64,000 nucleotides of DNA from Euleptes europaea (lineage: Eukaryota > Chordata > Lepidosauria > Squamata > Sphaerodactylidae). The notes below the pieces were generated by a model. That model saw only the letters and a program-made list of their open reading frames with translations, did no database searches and was not told the DNA's origin. Shown here piece by piece: positions 20,905-34,700 of the stretch. The translations under genes were made by a program, and so were the position numbers. The stretch is taken from the NCBI RefSeq assembly GCF_029931775.1, contig NC_079332.1, positions 15,765,186 to 15,829,185 on the forward strand, written 5' to 3'. Position 1 is the stretch's first letter. The number at the start of each line of letters is the position of its first letter.

Positions 20905-21495
20905 TTTGGAAAAATAATTCAAAAAGAAAAAGGGAGGGGGAAAATTAGGAAAAGATTAAAAAAGAATGATGTACAGTACATTAAAAATTTCTTCTTTTTG
21001 CCCTTTCCTCCCTTGACACCCAGAATATGTTGTGGCAAACTCACTAATACATTAAAAACTGCCTAATAATATCAAATGTTTTCAACATTTCTTGTCTTGT
21101 TTTCTTCTCTTCATTTCTTCTTTTCTTAATGCACAAACTCAGTTATTACCCGGATTGGGTTGTGATAAACATAATAAAATAGTGAGACCTACCTGTATAT
21201 GTCAAATTGCAAGTGGATATTTACAATATGATTTAAGACTGTAAGTTCTAATATAATTTTAAGATAAACATAGTGAAATCAATAATATTGATAGAACAGC
21301 TTCCATCTCTCTTGGAATAAATAAAGGTTTTATGTTTACTTGATTTGTAAGCTTGGCCATTAAAGCGAATTCATAAAGTTTGTCCCTCCACTCTGATATT
21401 TTCGGTATTGTTGGAAGTTTCTAGTTTCTGGCAAAGATAATTCTGGCAGCTGAAATTGCATATTGATAAAGTTCTTTCTGTGAATTGTCAATTCA
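20905..21495 (-). repeat. L1 LINE 3' fragment
   Basis: The - strand contains ELYQYAISAARIIFARN, then LPTIPKISEWRDKLYEFALM and AKLTNQ, L1 ORF2 C-terminal sequence. The 3'UTR string 'attaaaaaagaatgatgtac' is shared with 30,485-30,600. Confidence 0.75.
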
Positions 21496-21627
21496 AAATA
21501 TACACTTGTAAAGCTGCCAAATGGGGATGATTATAATGGGGGGGGGGAATGGAGCACTGAACTCCAATAAGCTGACATAGCTTTGCACACGCTTACGTGT
21601 CTGTTGATGTGTCTTCTCCTTCCACAG

Positions 21628-21750
21628 GTAAAGGTTTGGTGTCAGAGAATGCAAGCAAGAGCATCGCCGCTACGTGGGAGCAAATAGCAAGAGGCTGTTC
21701 GTGCTCCGTGCCAAATTTGCTGAGCGGTTTCATCTGTTGCATTGTTATTT
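21628..21750 (+). other. PRPSAP2: Probable PRPSAP2 noncoding exon 2 (5'UTR)
   Basis: A strong acceptor (cttctccttccacag) and a perfect donor (attt|gtaagt) enclose 123 bp of non-repetitive sequence between exon 1 and the first coding exon. It does not join in frame to the PRPSAP2 start. Transcript evidence would settle it. Confidence 0.6.
21649..21687 (+). promoter_or_regulatory. Upstream ORF in the PRPSAP2 leader
   Basis: ATG...TAG of 12 codons (MQARASPLRGSK) inside the probable 5'UTR exon. If the exon is used, this uORF precedes the main start and could lower translation. Inference only. Confidence 0.4.
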
Positions 21751-21891
21751 GTAAGTGATTTTTTTTGGGGGGCGGGGGTTTCTAATGCCAGTTAGAAATT
21801 AACTGTCTGCATCAGTGGTACGGTGGATTTGATTTAAATCAAATCAATTTTAAATCATGATTTAAATCACTAGTCAGTAAGACTAGATTTA

Positions 21892-22490
21892 AGAACATAA
21901 GAAAGGCTCTGCTGGATCAGACCAAGGCCCATCAAGTCCAGCAGTCTGTCCACACAGTGGCCAACCAGGTACCTCTAGGAAGCCCATAAACAAGACATAA
22001 GAACATAAGAAAGGCCCTGCTGGATCAGACCCAGGCCCATCAAGTCCAGCAGTCTGTCCACACAGTGGCCAACCAGATGCCTCTAGGAAGCCCACAAACA
22101 AGACGATTGCAGCAGCATTATCCTGCCTGTGTTCCAAAGCACCTAATAGAACAGGCATGCTCCTCTGATCCTGGAGAGAGTAGGTCTGCATCATGACTAG
22201 TATCCGTTTTTACTAGTAGCCATGAATAGCCCTCTCCATGAACATGTCCACTCCCCTCTTAAAGCCTTCTGAGTTGGCAGCCATCACCGCATCCTGGGGC
22301 AGGGAGTTCCACAACTGAATTACGCGTTGTGTGAAGAAAGACTTCCTTTTATCTGTTTTGAATCTCTCACCCTCCAGCTTCAACAGATGACCCCGCATTC
22401 TGATATTATGAGAGGGAGGAGGTGCAACCTTTCCGTTTGTCAAGTCAGAGGCTGATGGAATCCTTTCAACAGAAATATTGAAATATTCCG
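21892..22490 (-). repeat. CR1-related LINE 3' end with a ~105-bp tandem duplication
   Basis: The terminal unit beginning aagaacataagaaaggc, with 'gctggatcagaccaaggccc' and 'tccacacagtggccaaccag', occurs twice (21,892-21,996; 21,998-22,102). The - strand then encodes LLKLEGERFKTDKRKSFFTQ and VIQLWNSLPQDAVMAANSEG. Confidence 0.85.
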
Positions 22491-22604
22491 TGTGCATTTG
22501 TGTGTGTGTGTTTTCCCTCTTAAACTGTTAATGGTTGCTTTAGTAGCTAATTGCTTCTGCTCTTCCTGCAGTATCATAAAAGCGGGAAGACAAAGCAGGA
22601 TTTG

Positions 22605-22723
22605 ATGTTTTGTCTGGCACCCAATGGAATAGGACCCATCATGAACGTGACCAAGGGCGGGCTGGTGCTGTTCTCGGGCAATTCGAACCCGTCATGTATG
22701 GAGCTATCGAGGAAAATTGCTGA
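22605..22723 (+). CDS. PRPSAP2: PRPSAP2 coding exon 1
   Basis: Residues 1-40. The exon itself begins after tcctgcag at 22,571, so 33 nt of leader precede ATG. It encodes [20 protein letters not shown] and ends in a split Glu codon at GA|gtaagt. Confidence 0.95.
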
Positions 22724-25700
22724 GTAAGTTAAGTGGTTTGGGGCAGGGGGTTGTGCGTTTGCGACACTCTTTGCTGGCACTTCACAAGATCCTTGGTACG
22801 TTGGCCAGCTTGGGAACAGCCGAGATGAGCGTCGAGTTCCTCGTTTAACGCTCGGCTGCCATTTGCCGAGATAAGTCACGTTTATCATACAAGGGTCCAT
22901 ATAACGTGAGCTTTCCCTGTTGTAACACTATGTTGCAGGAGCATCAGGTCAGGAAGGAAAAGCAGAAGAAATCTGACACACGCATTAGGCAACTGAAACT
23001 AACAAATGAGTTTGTGCTTGTATTTTGTTGTTAAAGCATTTAGTAATTTCTGTTCTAGACTCATGTTTTTTTAATAATAATAAATTTATTGCAGTCACAG
23101 ACAAGAAAATATCAAGGTACACATTCTATGCCACAAATCTAATGACCTAAAACTTTACGTTTTCAAAAATTACTAGCAAATAGCTAAAGTTCTGTGTAAA
23201 ACAATGTAAAACATAGATCTGTAGTTGCTACGATTCTTTAGCATTACCAGCAACCCTTTTCTTGTTTCGACTACATAAGCACAAAATTTGGCCTCTTGCT
23301 TCGAAATAATGGGATCTTCATCAGTTAATAGCTTTTTCAGCCATACCCGCTCTGAGTGTTCCGGGATTTTGCTAGTAAAGGAGAAACAAACTTAGCTGTC
23401 AATCCACTGTAGTTTGGACATCGAGAAAAGACATGTACCACCATCTCCACTCTTGTATTGTATTTTGTTTTTTTGTTTTTAAAAATTAAAATTAAAAATC
23501 AATTTAAAGAAAAGAAACTAGGAAATGAATCTTGTGAGCCTTGGGGTGACGGCAGTTTCCCCAACGGAAGAGCCGCCTAAATTGGGCAGAGTCTCCGTAG
23601 TCTGGAGGAACGCTTCAAACTCTGCTCGGTTTTAGGGGTTAGGAAAGAAGACAAGTCCAGTAGCACCTGGAAGACCAACAAAATTTATGGCAGGATATGA
23701 GCTTGCGTGAGCCACAGCTCACTTCTTCAGATACGGTTGAGGGTTAGGTTCTTTGGGAACGAGAACCAGAAAGGATGGTCAAGAAACAATCGAACCCTGA
23801 AGGCTGAAAAATGAGCTGGGCTTCTAAATTTATGGACCGTCTCCTAGTCGAGCCAGAAAAGATTTCTCGAGGCTGGTTTTCAAAGATCTTTATAGTCAAT
23901 GCTCTTTGTTCCCCTGCGGCTCGAGAACCGTAGCCGTGCCTGTTCTCAGAGTGGCTTTTTAAAATTGTTTCTCTGTAGTGTTTTCTTTCTTGCCATGATG
24001 TTGACCTTGTTTTCCCTCCTTCAGGCGCCTCGGAGTGGAGATGGGGAAAGTCCAAGTTTACCAGGAGCCCAACAGAGGTGAGCATGAAGAGGGGCTCTTT
24101 CCCGCCACGGCTCCTCCCAAGTGGCGAAGGGCTGTCACATAGAGGATGTTTTTTTTATGTTGCCCCAGAAGGTCAGACCAGAACCAGTGGGTTGAAATTA
24201 AATCAAAAGAGTTTCCGTCTTGACATTAGGAAGAACTTTCTAACAGAGCTGTTCCTCAGTGGAACAGGCTTCCTCGGGAGGTGGGGAGCTCTCCTTCCTT
24301 GGAGGTTTTTAAGCATCTGTCAGCAATGCTGATTCTATGACCTTAGGCAGTTCATGAGAGGGAGGGCATCTTGGGCATCTTCTGGGCATGGAGTAGGGGT
24401 CACTGGGGGTGTGGGTAGGGGAGGTAGTTGTGAATTTCCTGCATTGTGCAGCAGGTTGAACTAGATGACCCTGGTGGTCCCTTCCAACTCTAAGATTCTA
24501 GGGGGAAAAGATGGCCTGGGGTCCTGAAAATAATTCCATATAAGGCGAGTGATGGGGCAAGTCAAACGGGGGGATCCAGTTGGGGCAGCCGGCCGATTGA
24601 CGGACTGTGGTCTCTTTTGGCAGAAACGAGGGTACAGATCCAAGAATCCGTGAGGGGGAAAGATGTCTTCATCATCCAGACGGTGTCCAAGTGAGTGACG
24701 AAGAGACATCTGCCTTGCGCAAGATGTTATAACGGGTAGCGGGGCAGAACGGCGCTATACCTGTTGGTTTTTATACCCTGCTTTTCTCTACCTGTGAGGA
24801 GTCTCAAAGTGGCTTACAATTGCCTCCCCCTCCCCACCTTGTGATGTAGGTGGGGCTGAGAGAGTTCGGAGAGAACCGTGACTAGCCCAAGGGTCACCCA
24901 GCTGGCTTCATGTGGAGGAGCAGGGAAGCGAACCCAGATCTCCAGATTACAGTCTGCCGCTCTTAACCACTACACCACACTATCACCTTTTGCCACAGCA
25001 GCCCTTAAAATACTACCTTGATCAACCATTTTAGATGCTGCTTTGACTTTTAAGTGTTTTTGGGGTAGGGAGGGTTATATTTAGATGCTCCCTGTGTCTT
25101 TAAATGTCTTAGCAGAGTTGTCTTCCATAGTCTAGCCTGTATAGACACAGGAATGGAACTGTTTTTTCCCTAATCACGGCATGAAGAGGATGTCCCTTTG
25201 CTTTGAAAACCTTCCTCTCCAGTTGCGCTGTTTTTTGGCAGAGCTCATAGAGATGCCGTTCCGACAATGTCATTCTCTAAGAATGTTCTCACCTGTGCAT
25301 TAGTAAGCAGTCTCCCTTGAATGGAGCTGCTTAGGTGTTGTTGTTTTTTCCCGGAACACAAAACGCCGCCCAGAGCATAAAACAACCCCTTAAGAATAAA
25401 CGGATTTCTTGCTACTGATTTGCCGTCGTGTTCCAAACAACGTGACTTATCGGGATTAAAACAAGGCCCTGTGTGTGTGTGTGTAAAGTGCCGTCAAGTC
25501 ACAACCGACTTATGGCGACCCCTTTTGGGGTTTTCATGGCAAGAAGTGGTTTGCCAGTGCCTTAACACAGGTGGTTTGCCAGTGCCTTCCTCTTCACAGC
25601 AACCCTGGTATTCCTTGGTGGTCTTCCATCCAAATACTAACCAGGGCTGACCCTGCTTAGCTTCCAAGATCTGATGAGATCAGGCTAGCCTGGGCCATCC

Positions 25701-28700
25701 AGATCAGAGTCAAAACCGGGCCCTACATTCCTGCAAAGGAAGGCAGCCAAGCGCTGAAGCAAAATGCCATGGTTGTTTTATATATAAATTTTATTAGGTT
25801 TTATACTAGAAGTTTTCCATTACATTGAACAACATCTATAACAATATCAAATTTCAATTCTAACTTAAAGTTGTTATAATTCCATATCATATAATAAAAA
25901 AAGAAAAAAGAAAAATGGAAAAGTTTTTAGACTTCCCCTTCACCTCTGTCTGCCTCTTAATAAAAAGTTCATCCCGTCGTAGGTAATCTAATCTTAATAA
26001 ACTATCAATACTATATATAGAAAAAAAAATCATAGTCTGTTAGTAAATATACTTATACTTAATCATTATAAAAAAGATCAGAAATAATCCTCTGGATCAG
26101 ATTAGAAAGTATTCTTCCATTCTTCCCATTTTTAACTCATATTCACAATAATGCATCCACGCCCCCCATTCCCCCAAAAACCGAACGTCATTTTCTTCAT
26201 TTAGAATGGCTGTGAGTTTTGCTATTTCTGCCAGCAAAATGCCATGGTTGTATGCCAGCTGCTGCAAACAGCGGGTTTCAGCGCTGCAGAAGGACGTTTG
26301 CCAAGGGTAGAAAAATGCCCCCCTCTCCAACAGCACAGGGGATTTAATAATAATGTTTCCCTGCACAGTCAATGTAGGTTTTCTAATGTTTGGGGTTCAG
26401 TGCTGGGGTATTGATGAATTGCTCCCTTCTGATGCAGAAGTGGATTTGCTTTGTGACAGGTGAAATTTGGAACTGAGCTTGGGGGTAGCGAATGCATCCC
26501 AAATACGTTATTGTGGACTTTTTTTCCTCCCACACACTGGTCGCCCAGTGAATTTTTCCCATCCATTTTGCATATTCCAGAACCTATAGAGCGATACTGG
26601 ATAAACCACGTAAACACCCAAAAAAATCAGTATTGGGCGAACCCTTTTCTGTGCCAAAGAGAACAGCGTTTATTTTAAGCCTCCATAAGTAGGTTGTAAG
26701 AACTCATCCTTAGGCTATTTTATTTTTTAAACTGTTCTGCCTTTTTGTGACAGTCAACCAAAGACTGATAGAGGGGTTTTTTGTGTATTTTTTTGCTTCT
26801 CTGGCTTATTTCTGGTTTGGGGGGGAAAGCTGCCCCCCCCAGTCACCACATTGTCTCGTAGACGCTCTTGTCGTCTTCCTTGGCAATGCTTTGCTCCGAG
26901 TAGTACTGCCCCGCTCCAAATGTGAGCCAGATGTGGGTGAGGGAAGTGTGAACAGTTTGGATCCCCACTCCTCCACATGAGCAGCGGAGGCTAATCTGGT
27001 GAACTGGATTTGTTTCCCCGCTCCTCCACATGAAGCCAGCTGGGTGACCTTGGGCTAGTCACAGCTCTCTCAGCCCCACCGACCTCACAGGGTGTCTTTT
27101 GTGGGGAGAAGGTGATTATAAGCCGGTTTGATTCTCCCTTAAGTAGAAGAGAAAGTGGGCATATGAAAACCAACTCTTCCTCCTCCTCTTTCTCCTCCTC
27201 CTCTTCTTCCTCCTTTCCTCCTCCTCTCCCCTTATATTTAAAATGTGGAGTATATTCTGTATTTTATTTATATACTTTGTTCATTTATTTTATTTATAGT
27301 CCGCCTTTCTGGCTGGGACTCGAGGCGGATTGCGCAGAATAAATTGATACAGTGAATCGAGTGGGGCGTCCAGTAGACAATGCAGTAGGATTTGACTTGT
27401 AGAAATGTGGGAACCAACCAGAGGTGAAGCGCCGCATAAGTCTCAATCGTGATGCGCGAAATGAAGCAAGAATTACATAGCCGGAACCTGTTTACAGCAG
27501 CAGATAGGACAAACCGTACACTGTGGTATAGTCTGTCCTCCGGACAAGAAGGAGAAGCATATAGAATCACAGAGTTGGAAGGGGTCATAAAGGCCATCAA
27601 GTCCAACCCCCTGCTCAGTGCCTAGAGCATCCCTGACAAGTGTTTGTCCAGCTGCTGCTTGAAGACATAAATTGCCGCTTTTGAAAAATTCCACAGCTGG
27701 GAATTTCTGCCTGGGAAAGACCGGCATCTTCTGCTTCCTCCTCTAGTGGACGGAGGGTCGTTGTGCGATAGATCCCATCGCAAGGAGGACTCCTTTAAAA
27801 AAAAAATATGTCTGGACACAACCAGCGCCTTCTCGTTGCAGGGACGTGAACACGACTATCATGGAACTCCTGATCATGGTCTACGCCTGCAAGACTTCCT
27901 GTGCCAAAAGCATCATCGGTGTGGTCCCCTACTTCCCGTACAGCAAGCAGTGCAAGATGCGGAAGAGGGGCTCCATCGTCTCCAAGCTGCTGGCCTCGAT
28001 GATGTGCAAAGCGGGTGAGGGGACGGGGGCATGTGATTGGGGGGGGGTGTCCTTCCGGCACGTACGTCATTTCAGGCACCTCTGTGCAGTCGGAGTGGGT
28101 TCTGTTTTAAAGCCCTACGTCAGGGGGTGTCGAACTCAATTGTTACGAGGGCTGGATATGACGTAAAGGTCACTTGGTCGAGAGTGGAGAGGGGGGTGGC
28201 TGCCTCAACTGGCTCGCAGGCTGGGTAAGAGCTCTTAAGGGGCCGGATCCGGCCCACGGGCCTTATCTTTGACATCCCTGCCCTACATGGCTTGGGACCA
28301 GTGTCTCTGAAGGACCGTCTTCTCCGGTGTGTTTTTGCCCGTAGTTAAAATCACAGAGTGAGGCGCTCTTGACCATCTCACCTATCACCTGAGACCCTGG
28401 AGAGCCGCTGCCAGTCTGAGTAGACAGTACTGTCCTTGAGGGACCAAGGGTCTGACTAAAGGCTTCCTTTAGGGAAGAAGAAGAAGTGTTGGTTTTTATT
28501 CCCTGATTTTCTCGAGCTTTAAGGAGTTTCAAACCAGCTTACAATCACCTTCCCTTCCCCACTCCACAGCAGACACCTTGTGAGGTAGGTGGGGCTGACA
28601 GAGTTCTGTGACTGGCCCAAGGTCACCCAGCAGGCTTCATGTGGAGGAGTGGGGAAATCAAACCCAGTTCTCCAGATTAGAGTCCACCGCTCTTGACCAC

Positions 28701-31700
28701 TACACCACTCTGGAGGGGCTTTGACTAAGTGGTAGTCTGCTTGGCATGCAGAAGGTCCCAGATTCAATCCCCGGCATCTCCAGTTAAAAGGACCAGACAC
28801 GAGGTGGTGTGAAAGACCTCTGCCTGATAATCCTGGAGAACCACTGCCAGCTGAGTAGACAATACTGACTGTGCTGGCTAGCTGCCAACGCTCGGGTGTC
28901 AGCTTATAGTGTCTTGGTGATACTGCTACAAGTGGCTGGCAACATTGGGGAGAGTGTAAAGAAGTGTCCAAAGAGCAAGTCCGTTCGTCAAAGCCAAAAA
29001 TCAGAGTCCAGTACTTTCCAAATCAGAGTTACAGTTTGTGGTCCAGAGAGCTGGTCCAAGGTCGAGGGTCACAGAGAGTCAGAGGTCCAAATAGCTAGCC
29101 CAGGGTTTAAAGTCACAGAGAGTAGTTTAGGCGTGGGAGTTGGCCGGTTGCTCAGGTGGGTCCTGCGTTGCTTCCTGTCTCTGGGTTGTTCAGCTGCTGC
29201 TTTTCTGGCATATTGCTTCCATGTCAGTCCTCATCCTGCGAGGACTCACTGTTCTGCCGCTGTTCCAGCAAAACCCGGTAGGCTTCCAGCCGGGCACCAT
29301 GTCTTTTAGCCACCAGTGCCTTTCTCTGCCATTGCCTCCACCTGTCAGCCCTTGACGCTGCATCAGTAGCTTGAGGGCTCACAGCTGGGCCACTGGGTCC
29401 AGACTCTGAGCAAGGCGGGGGTGGTTCTGCCCCAGCTTCCGACTGCACGTCCTGTGCATGCTCTGGAGAGCCTCCAGCTTCAGGGCTGTCAACCTCCTCG
29501 CAAGGCTGTGCTGAGTCAGACCCCACTTGAGGCTGCGAGGTCAGAGGCAGCTCCAGTGGGGCTGAATCCTCCTGGTAGAGTTCCTACTCTGAGGAGGACC
29601 CATTCCCCGGGGAATGGGAGAGAGTTGGTTTGACAACAGTACATGTGAAAGAGATCTGGGAGTCTTAGTGGACCACAAACTGAACATGAGTCAACAGTGT
29701 GATATGGCGGCTAAGAAGGCCAATGCAATTCTGGGCTGCATCAATAGGAGTATTGTGTCTAGATCAAGGGAAGTAATACTACCACTGTATTCTGCATTGG
29801 TCAGACCTCACTTGGAATATTGTGTCCAGTTTTGGGCTCCACAATTTAAGAAGGATGCTGACAAGTTGGAGCGTGTCCAGAGGAGGACGACCAGAATGGT
29901 CAAAGGTCTGGAATTTATGCCCTATGAGGAGAGACTTAGGGAGTTGGGTTAGTTTAGTTTGGAGAAGAGAAGGTTGAGGGGAGACATGATAGCCATGTTT
30001 AAATATTTGAAGGAATGTCATGTTGATGAATGAACTAGCTTGTTCTCTGTTGCTCCAGAGACTAGGACACGGAGTAATGGATGTAAACTAAGAGAAAAGC
30101 GATTCCACCTAAACATTAGAAAGAACTTCCTGACGGTGAGGGCTGTTCGACGGTGGAATGCGCTGCCTCGGAGGGTGGTGGAGTCCCTGTCTTTGGAGGT
30201 CTTTAAGCAGAGGCTGGATGGCCATCTGTCGGGAGTGCTTTGATTGTGGGATCCTGCATGGCAGGGGGTTGGACTGGATGGCCCTTGTTGTCTCTTCCAA
30301 CCTTTTGTGATTTGTGATGTTGTGACTGCCTCATGGCACCGACCTTGATTGACTGGTGGTTTGAAGCAGTAGAAGGCAGCTTCATCGGAGTACCTTCTGT
30401 GATCGGCTGTGCTTGGGCACAAGGCGAAATTTCCCTAGGTGCCGGTAAGCACCTAACAGTCATTTGAATGTTAATAAATGTTCAGTCGGAAATTGGGGGG
30501 GGGATTTCAAAAAGAAACGGGGAGGGGAAAAATTAGGAAAAGATAAAAAAGAATGATGTACAATACATTCAAAATTTCTTATTATGTTTTTTCCTTCCTC
30601 GTTTCTTATAGGCGAAATGGTAATGTGATATTTATTTTCTCTTCTCTGCTTTCCCAAAGGTCTGACTCACCTGATCACCATGGACTTGCATCAAAAAGAA
30701 ATCCAGGGCTTCTTCAACGTTCCGGTCGACAACCTGAGAGCGTCGCCATTTTTACTGCAGTACATCCAAGAGGAGGTGAGTCGTACCCTGTTTCCAGAGG
30801 GTCGTTCTCTTTCTACATTTCCAGTGCTGGAGCTGACGCAGCACCAGGCCTGTTTGCTCCAGTCTTAAACCTCCCACTGAAGATGCGAGATGTAAAAATT
30901 TCATTTTGTTTTTGGGTGTATTGCAGATTCCAGACTACAGGAATGCTGTGATTGTGGCCAAATCCCCCGCCTCTGCAAAGAGGTTGGTAATGTTTGTTTT
31001 CTGAATCCTGCAGTTGTAGAAGAATGCTAATCTGTTGAACCGGGTGGTTTCCCCGCTCCTCCACATGAAGCCAGCTGAGCGACCTTGGGCTAGTCACAAC
31101 TCTCTCAGTCCCACCTACCTCACAGGGTGTCTGTTATGGGGAAGGGAAGGTGATTGTAAGCCAGTTTGATTCTTCCTTAAGTGGTAGAGACAGTCGGCAT
31201 ATAAAAACCAAGTCTTCTTCTAGTAAAAACGGCAAAGTTGAAACAAACCAGCCGTCTTTTGTTTTTTCTTCTTTGAAATGCGCTTTTAAAAAAAATGTCC
31301 CTTGCATGCAGGGCGCAGTCGTTCGCAGAGCGTTTGCGGCTGGGGATCGCTGTCATCCACGGGGAGGCCCAAGATGCCGAATCGGACCTGGTGGACGGAC
31401 GCCATTCGCCCCCCACCGCCAAAAACGTTGCGGCCATTCACCCTAGCTTAGAAATCCCGAGTAAGTGACCTTGTGTTAAAGGTGCGCTCTTATCTCTTGT
31501 TCTGGACATCTCAAAAGGGGGCCAGTGGTTGGTTTCAAGCTTGGCAAGCGTGTCACGGTTCAGGCATTTGGGTTTTTTTTTCTTCAGGGAGCATCCACTC
31601 GCTTCTGATCTTAATTGAAGCACGTTGCTGAAAAGGATATACCTACTGAGCATCCCTTGTCCTGACTGCTTGGGACCAGAAGTGGTCCATATTTTGGATC

Positions 31701-34700
31701 TTTCTGTATTTTGGAATACATTCCCGGCGCTCTGCCTTTCTGAAGCCTGGAGAGGCTCGGCGGCACGGATCTGACTTGCATCCATGGCAGGCTTTGGTAA
31801 GGCAGGGCAGCGTGGATCTCCAGGCTTTGGAAAGGCAGGGTGGCGTGGTCATGAGACAGATCCGCCTGGCCCTTGTAAGGCTGCAATTTTACGCTCACGT
31901 ATCCTATGTATGGGTGTGAAAGCTGGACATTGAAGAAAGCTGATAGGAAGAAAGTAGATTCCTTTGAAATGTGGTGTTGGAGAAGAGGGTTACGGATACC
32001 CTGGACTGCAAAAAAAAAACAAATCAGTGGGCTATAGATCAAATCAGGCCTGAACTGACCCTAGAAGCTAAAATGACTAAACTGAGGCTGTTGTACTTTG
32101 GTCACATTATAAGAAGAAAAGAGTCATTGGAAAAGACAGTCATGCTAGGAAAAGTGGAAGGCAGCAGGAAAAGAGGAAGACCCAACAAGAGATGGATGGA
32201 CTCTATAAAGAAAGCCGCGGCCCTCATTTTGCAAGAGCTGAGCAAGGCTGTTAAAGACAGTACGTTTTGGAGGACACCGATTCAGAGGGTCGCCTTGAGT
32301 CGGAAGCGACTTGATGGTACTTATACATCCTGAAGCAAAGTGACTGGGATGAAGCATTAAGTCAAGCTCTTTAATGCTCAAGGGGGAACCTGATGGAAGG
32401 CAAAGGTTCCCTCCTTCGAGCAACGTTTGGGCAAATGTCATTTCTGCTCTTCCCCAGGGAAGGGCTTCAAAGTGTCCCAGGGGGCCAAGATTTTGTACTT
32501 GTGGAGTCTGGCTGTTGGGGTGTACTTCCACCTTCAAATTTATAACTACAGACCATTTGAGGTTTTTTAAAAAACAATTTAAGCAGAGGCTAGATAGCCA
32601 TCTGTCAGCAATGCTGATTCTATGACCTTAGAGAGCTAGCGTGTTATGGTTAAGAGCGGTGGTTTGGAGCGATGGAGTCTGATCTGGAGAACCGGGTTCG
32701 ATTCCCCACTCCTCCACATGAACGGTGGAGGCTAATCTGGGGAACTAGATTTGTTTCCCTACTCCTACACATGAAGCCAGCTGGGTGACCTTGGGCTAGT
32801 CACAGCTCTCTCAGCCTCACCTACCTCACAGGGTGTCTGTTGTGGGAAGGGGAAGGGAAGGTTATTGTAAGCCGGTTTGATTCTCCCTTAAGTGGTAGAG
32901 AAAATCAGCATATAAAAACTAACTCTTCTTCTTAGGCAGATCATGAGAGGGAGGGCATCTTGGTCATCTTGTGGTCATGGAGTGGGGGTCACGGGGTGTG
33001 GGGGAGAGGTAGTTGCAAATTCCCTGCATTGTGCAGGGGGTTGGACTAGATGACCCTGGTGGTCCCTTCCAACGCTTATCATTCTGTGATTCTATAATTT
33101 GTCTTGCTTCTACCTGGACAGAACAAACATGTGGGGAGGGCCTGTTGATGTTTCATACATAAACAGAGCATCTCAGATGAAAATCAGGGTGTGTGACGGG
33201 CTCTTTTTTCTCCTTTCCTTGCCTCAAACAGTGCTGATCCCAAAAGAGAAACCGCCCATCACAGTCGTCGGAGACGTAGGAGGAAGAATAGCCATCATCG
33301 TGGTACGTAGCTGGTTTGGTTTACTTCATTTGGCGGTGCTGAGAAGCGCCGTCGAGTTGCAGCCAGCTTATGGCAACTTCACAATTTATGGGTGGAAAGG
33401 TAGCGGCTGGACATTAGAAATAATCTTTTTTACAGTCAGAGTAGTTCAGCAGTGGAATGGGCTGCCTAGGGAGGTGGTGTGCTCCCTCTCTTTTGGCAGT
33501 CTTCAAGCAACAGCTGGACAAGCACTTGTCAGGGATGCTCTAGGCTGGTCCTGCATTGAGCAGCAGGGGTTGGATTAGATGGCCTGAATGGCCCCTTCCA
33601 ACTCTATTATTCTAGCAAAGAATCGCCATCGCACTTCACCCCCAAACCTTTTCCCTCAGTGCCAGGGCTCAGTTCTGCAGCACACAGCGACGTAGCAGTA
33701 TCTCTGAGCTTGTGCCGAGTGTCGTTCAGCTCCCCATCACGTCACTCCAACCGGCCTGCTTGCTGCTCGGGATAACCTCATTGTCACTCTTCTGTTTCCT
33801 TTGTGAACCAGGACGACATCATTGACGACGTGGACAGTTTCCTGGCTGCCGCCGAGACGCTCAAAGAGCGAGGGGCCTACAAGATTTTCGTCATGGCCAC
33901 CCATGGCCTCCTTTCCTCAGACGCCCCCAGGTTGATAGAGGAGTCTGCCATTGATGAGGTAAGCTGATGGACCAGCCTCAGTACAGAATCCTGGGGAAAG
34001 GGGTGGGGGGGCAGCATAAATCACCTTTCTTCAGTTTCCAACACCAAGCACAACTACTGATCCCTAGAGTAAGAGTACATTTATCCAGAGGAGGGCAACA
34101 AAGATGGTGAGGGGTCTGGAGACCAAGTCCTGTGAGGAAAGGTTGAAGGAGCTGGGTATGTTTAGCCTGGAGAGGAGAAGACTGAGGGGGGATATGATAA
34201 CCGTCTTCAAGGACTTGAAGGGCTGTCATAGAGAGGATGGTGCCTAGGTGTTTTCTGTTGACCCAGAAGGTCGGACCGGAACCAGTGGGTTGAAACTAAA
34301 TCAAAAGAGTTTCCGTCTAGACATTAGGAAGGATTTTCTAACAGAGCGGTTCCTCAGTGGAACAGGCTTCCTCAGGAGGTGGTAAGCTCTCCTTCCTTGG
34401 AGGTTTTTAAGCAGAGGCTAGATGGCCATCTGTCAGCAATGCTGATTCTATGACCTTAGACAGTTCATGAGAAGGAGGGCATCTTGGCCATCTTCTGGGC
34501 ATGGAGTAGGGGTCTCTGGGGGTGTGGGGAGGGGAGGTAGTTGTGAATTTCCTGCATTGTGCAGGGGGTTGAACTAGATGACCCTGGTGGTCCCTTCCAA
34601 CTCTATGATTCTATTTGTATAGTCATAGGCTGTTACAAAATAACCGTATAGTTTTACAAAATTTTGTGGAATAACAGCATTAAAAGTTAGAAATTCAAAA

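Larger units (their letters stand above)
13859..22571 (+). other. PRPSAP2: PRPSAP2 intron 1 region, overview
   Basis: Contains the two minisatellites (14,005-16,010), apparently single-copy sequence at 16,020-17,880, CR1-related and SINE repeats, an L1 piece, and a probable second noncoding exon at 21,628-21,750. An ATG-rich 19,916-20,340 stretch contains a 140-codon - strand open frame without recognisable homology. Confidence 0.6.

Noticed and set aside
29224-29526. 100-codon acidic - strand frame as a host gene
   Set aside because: No splice sites or homology I recognise; its retroelement-rich surroundings make a fossil more likely.
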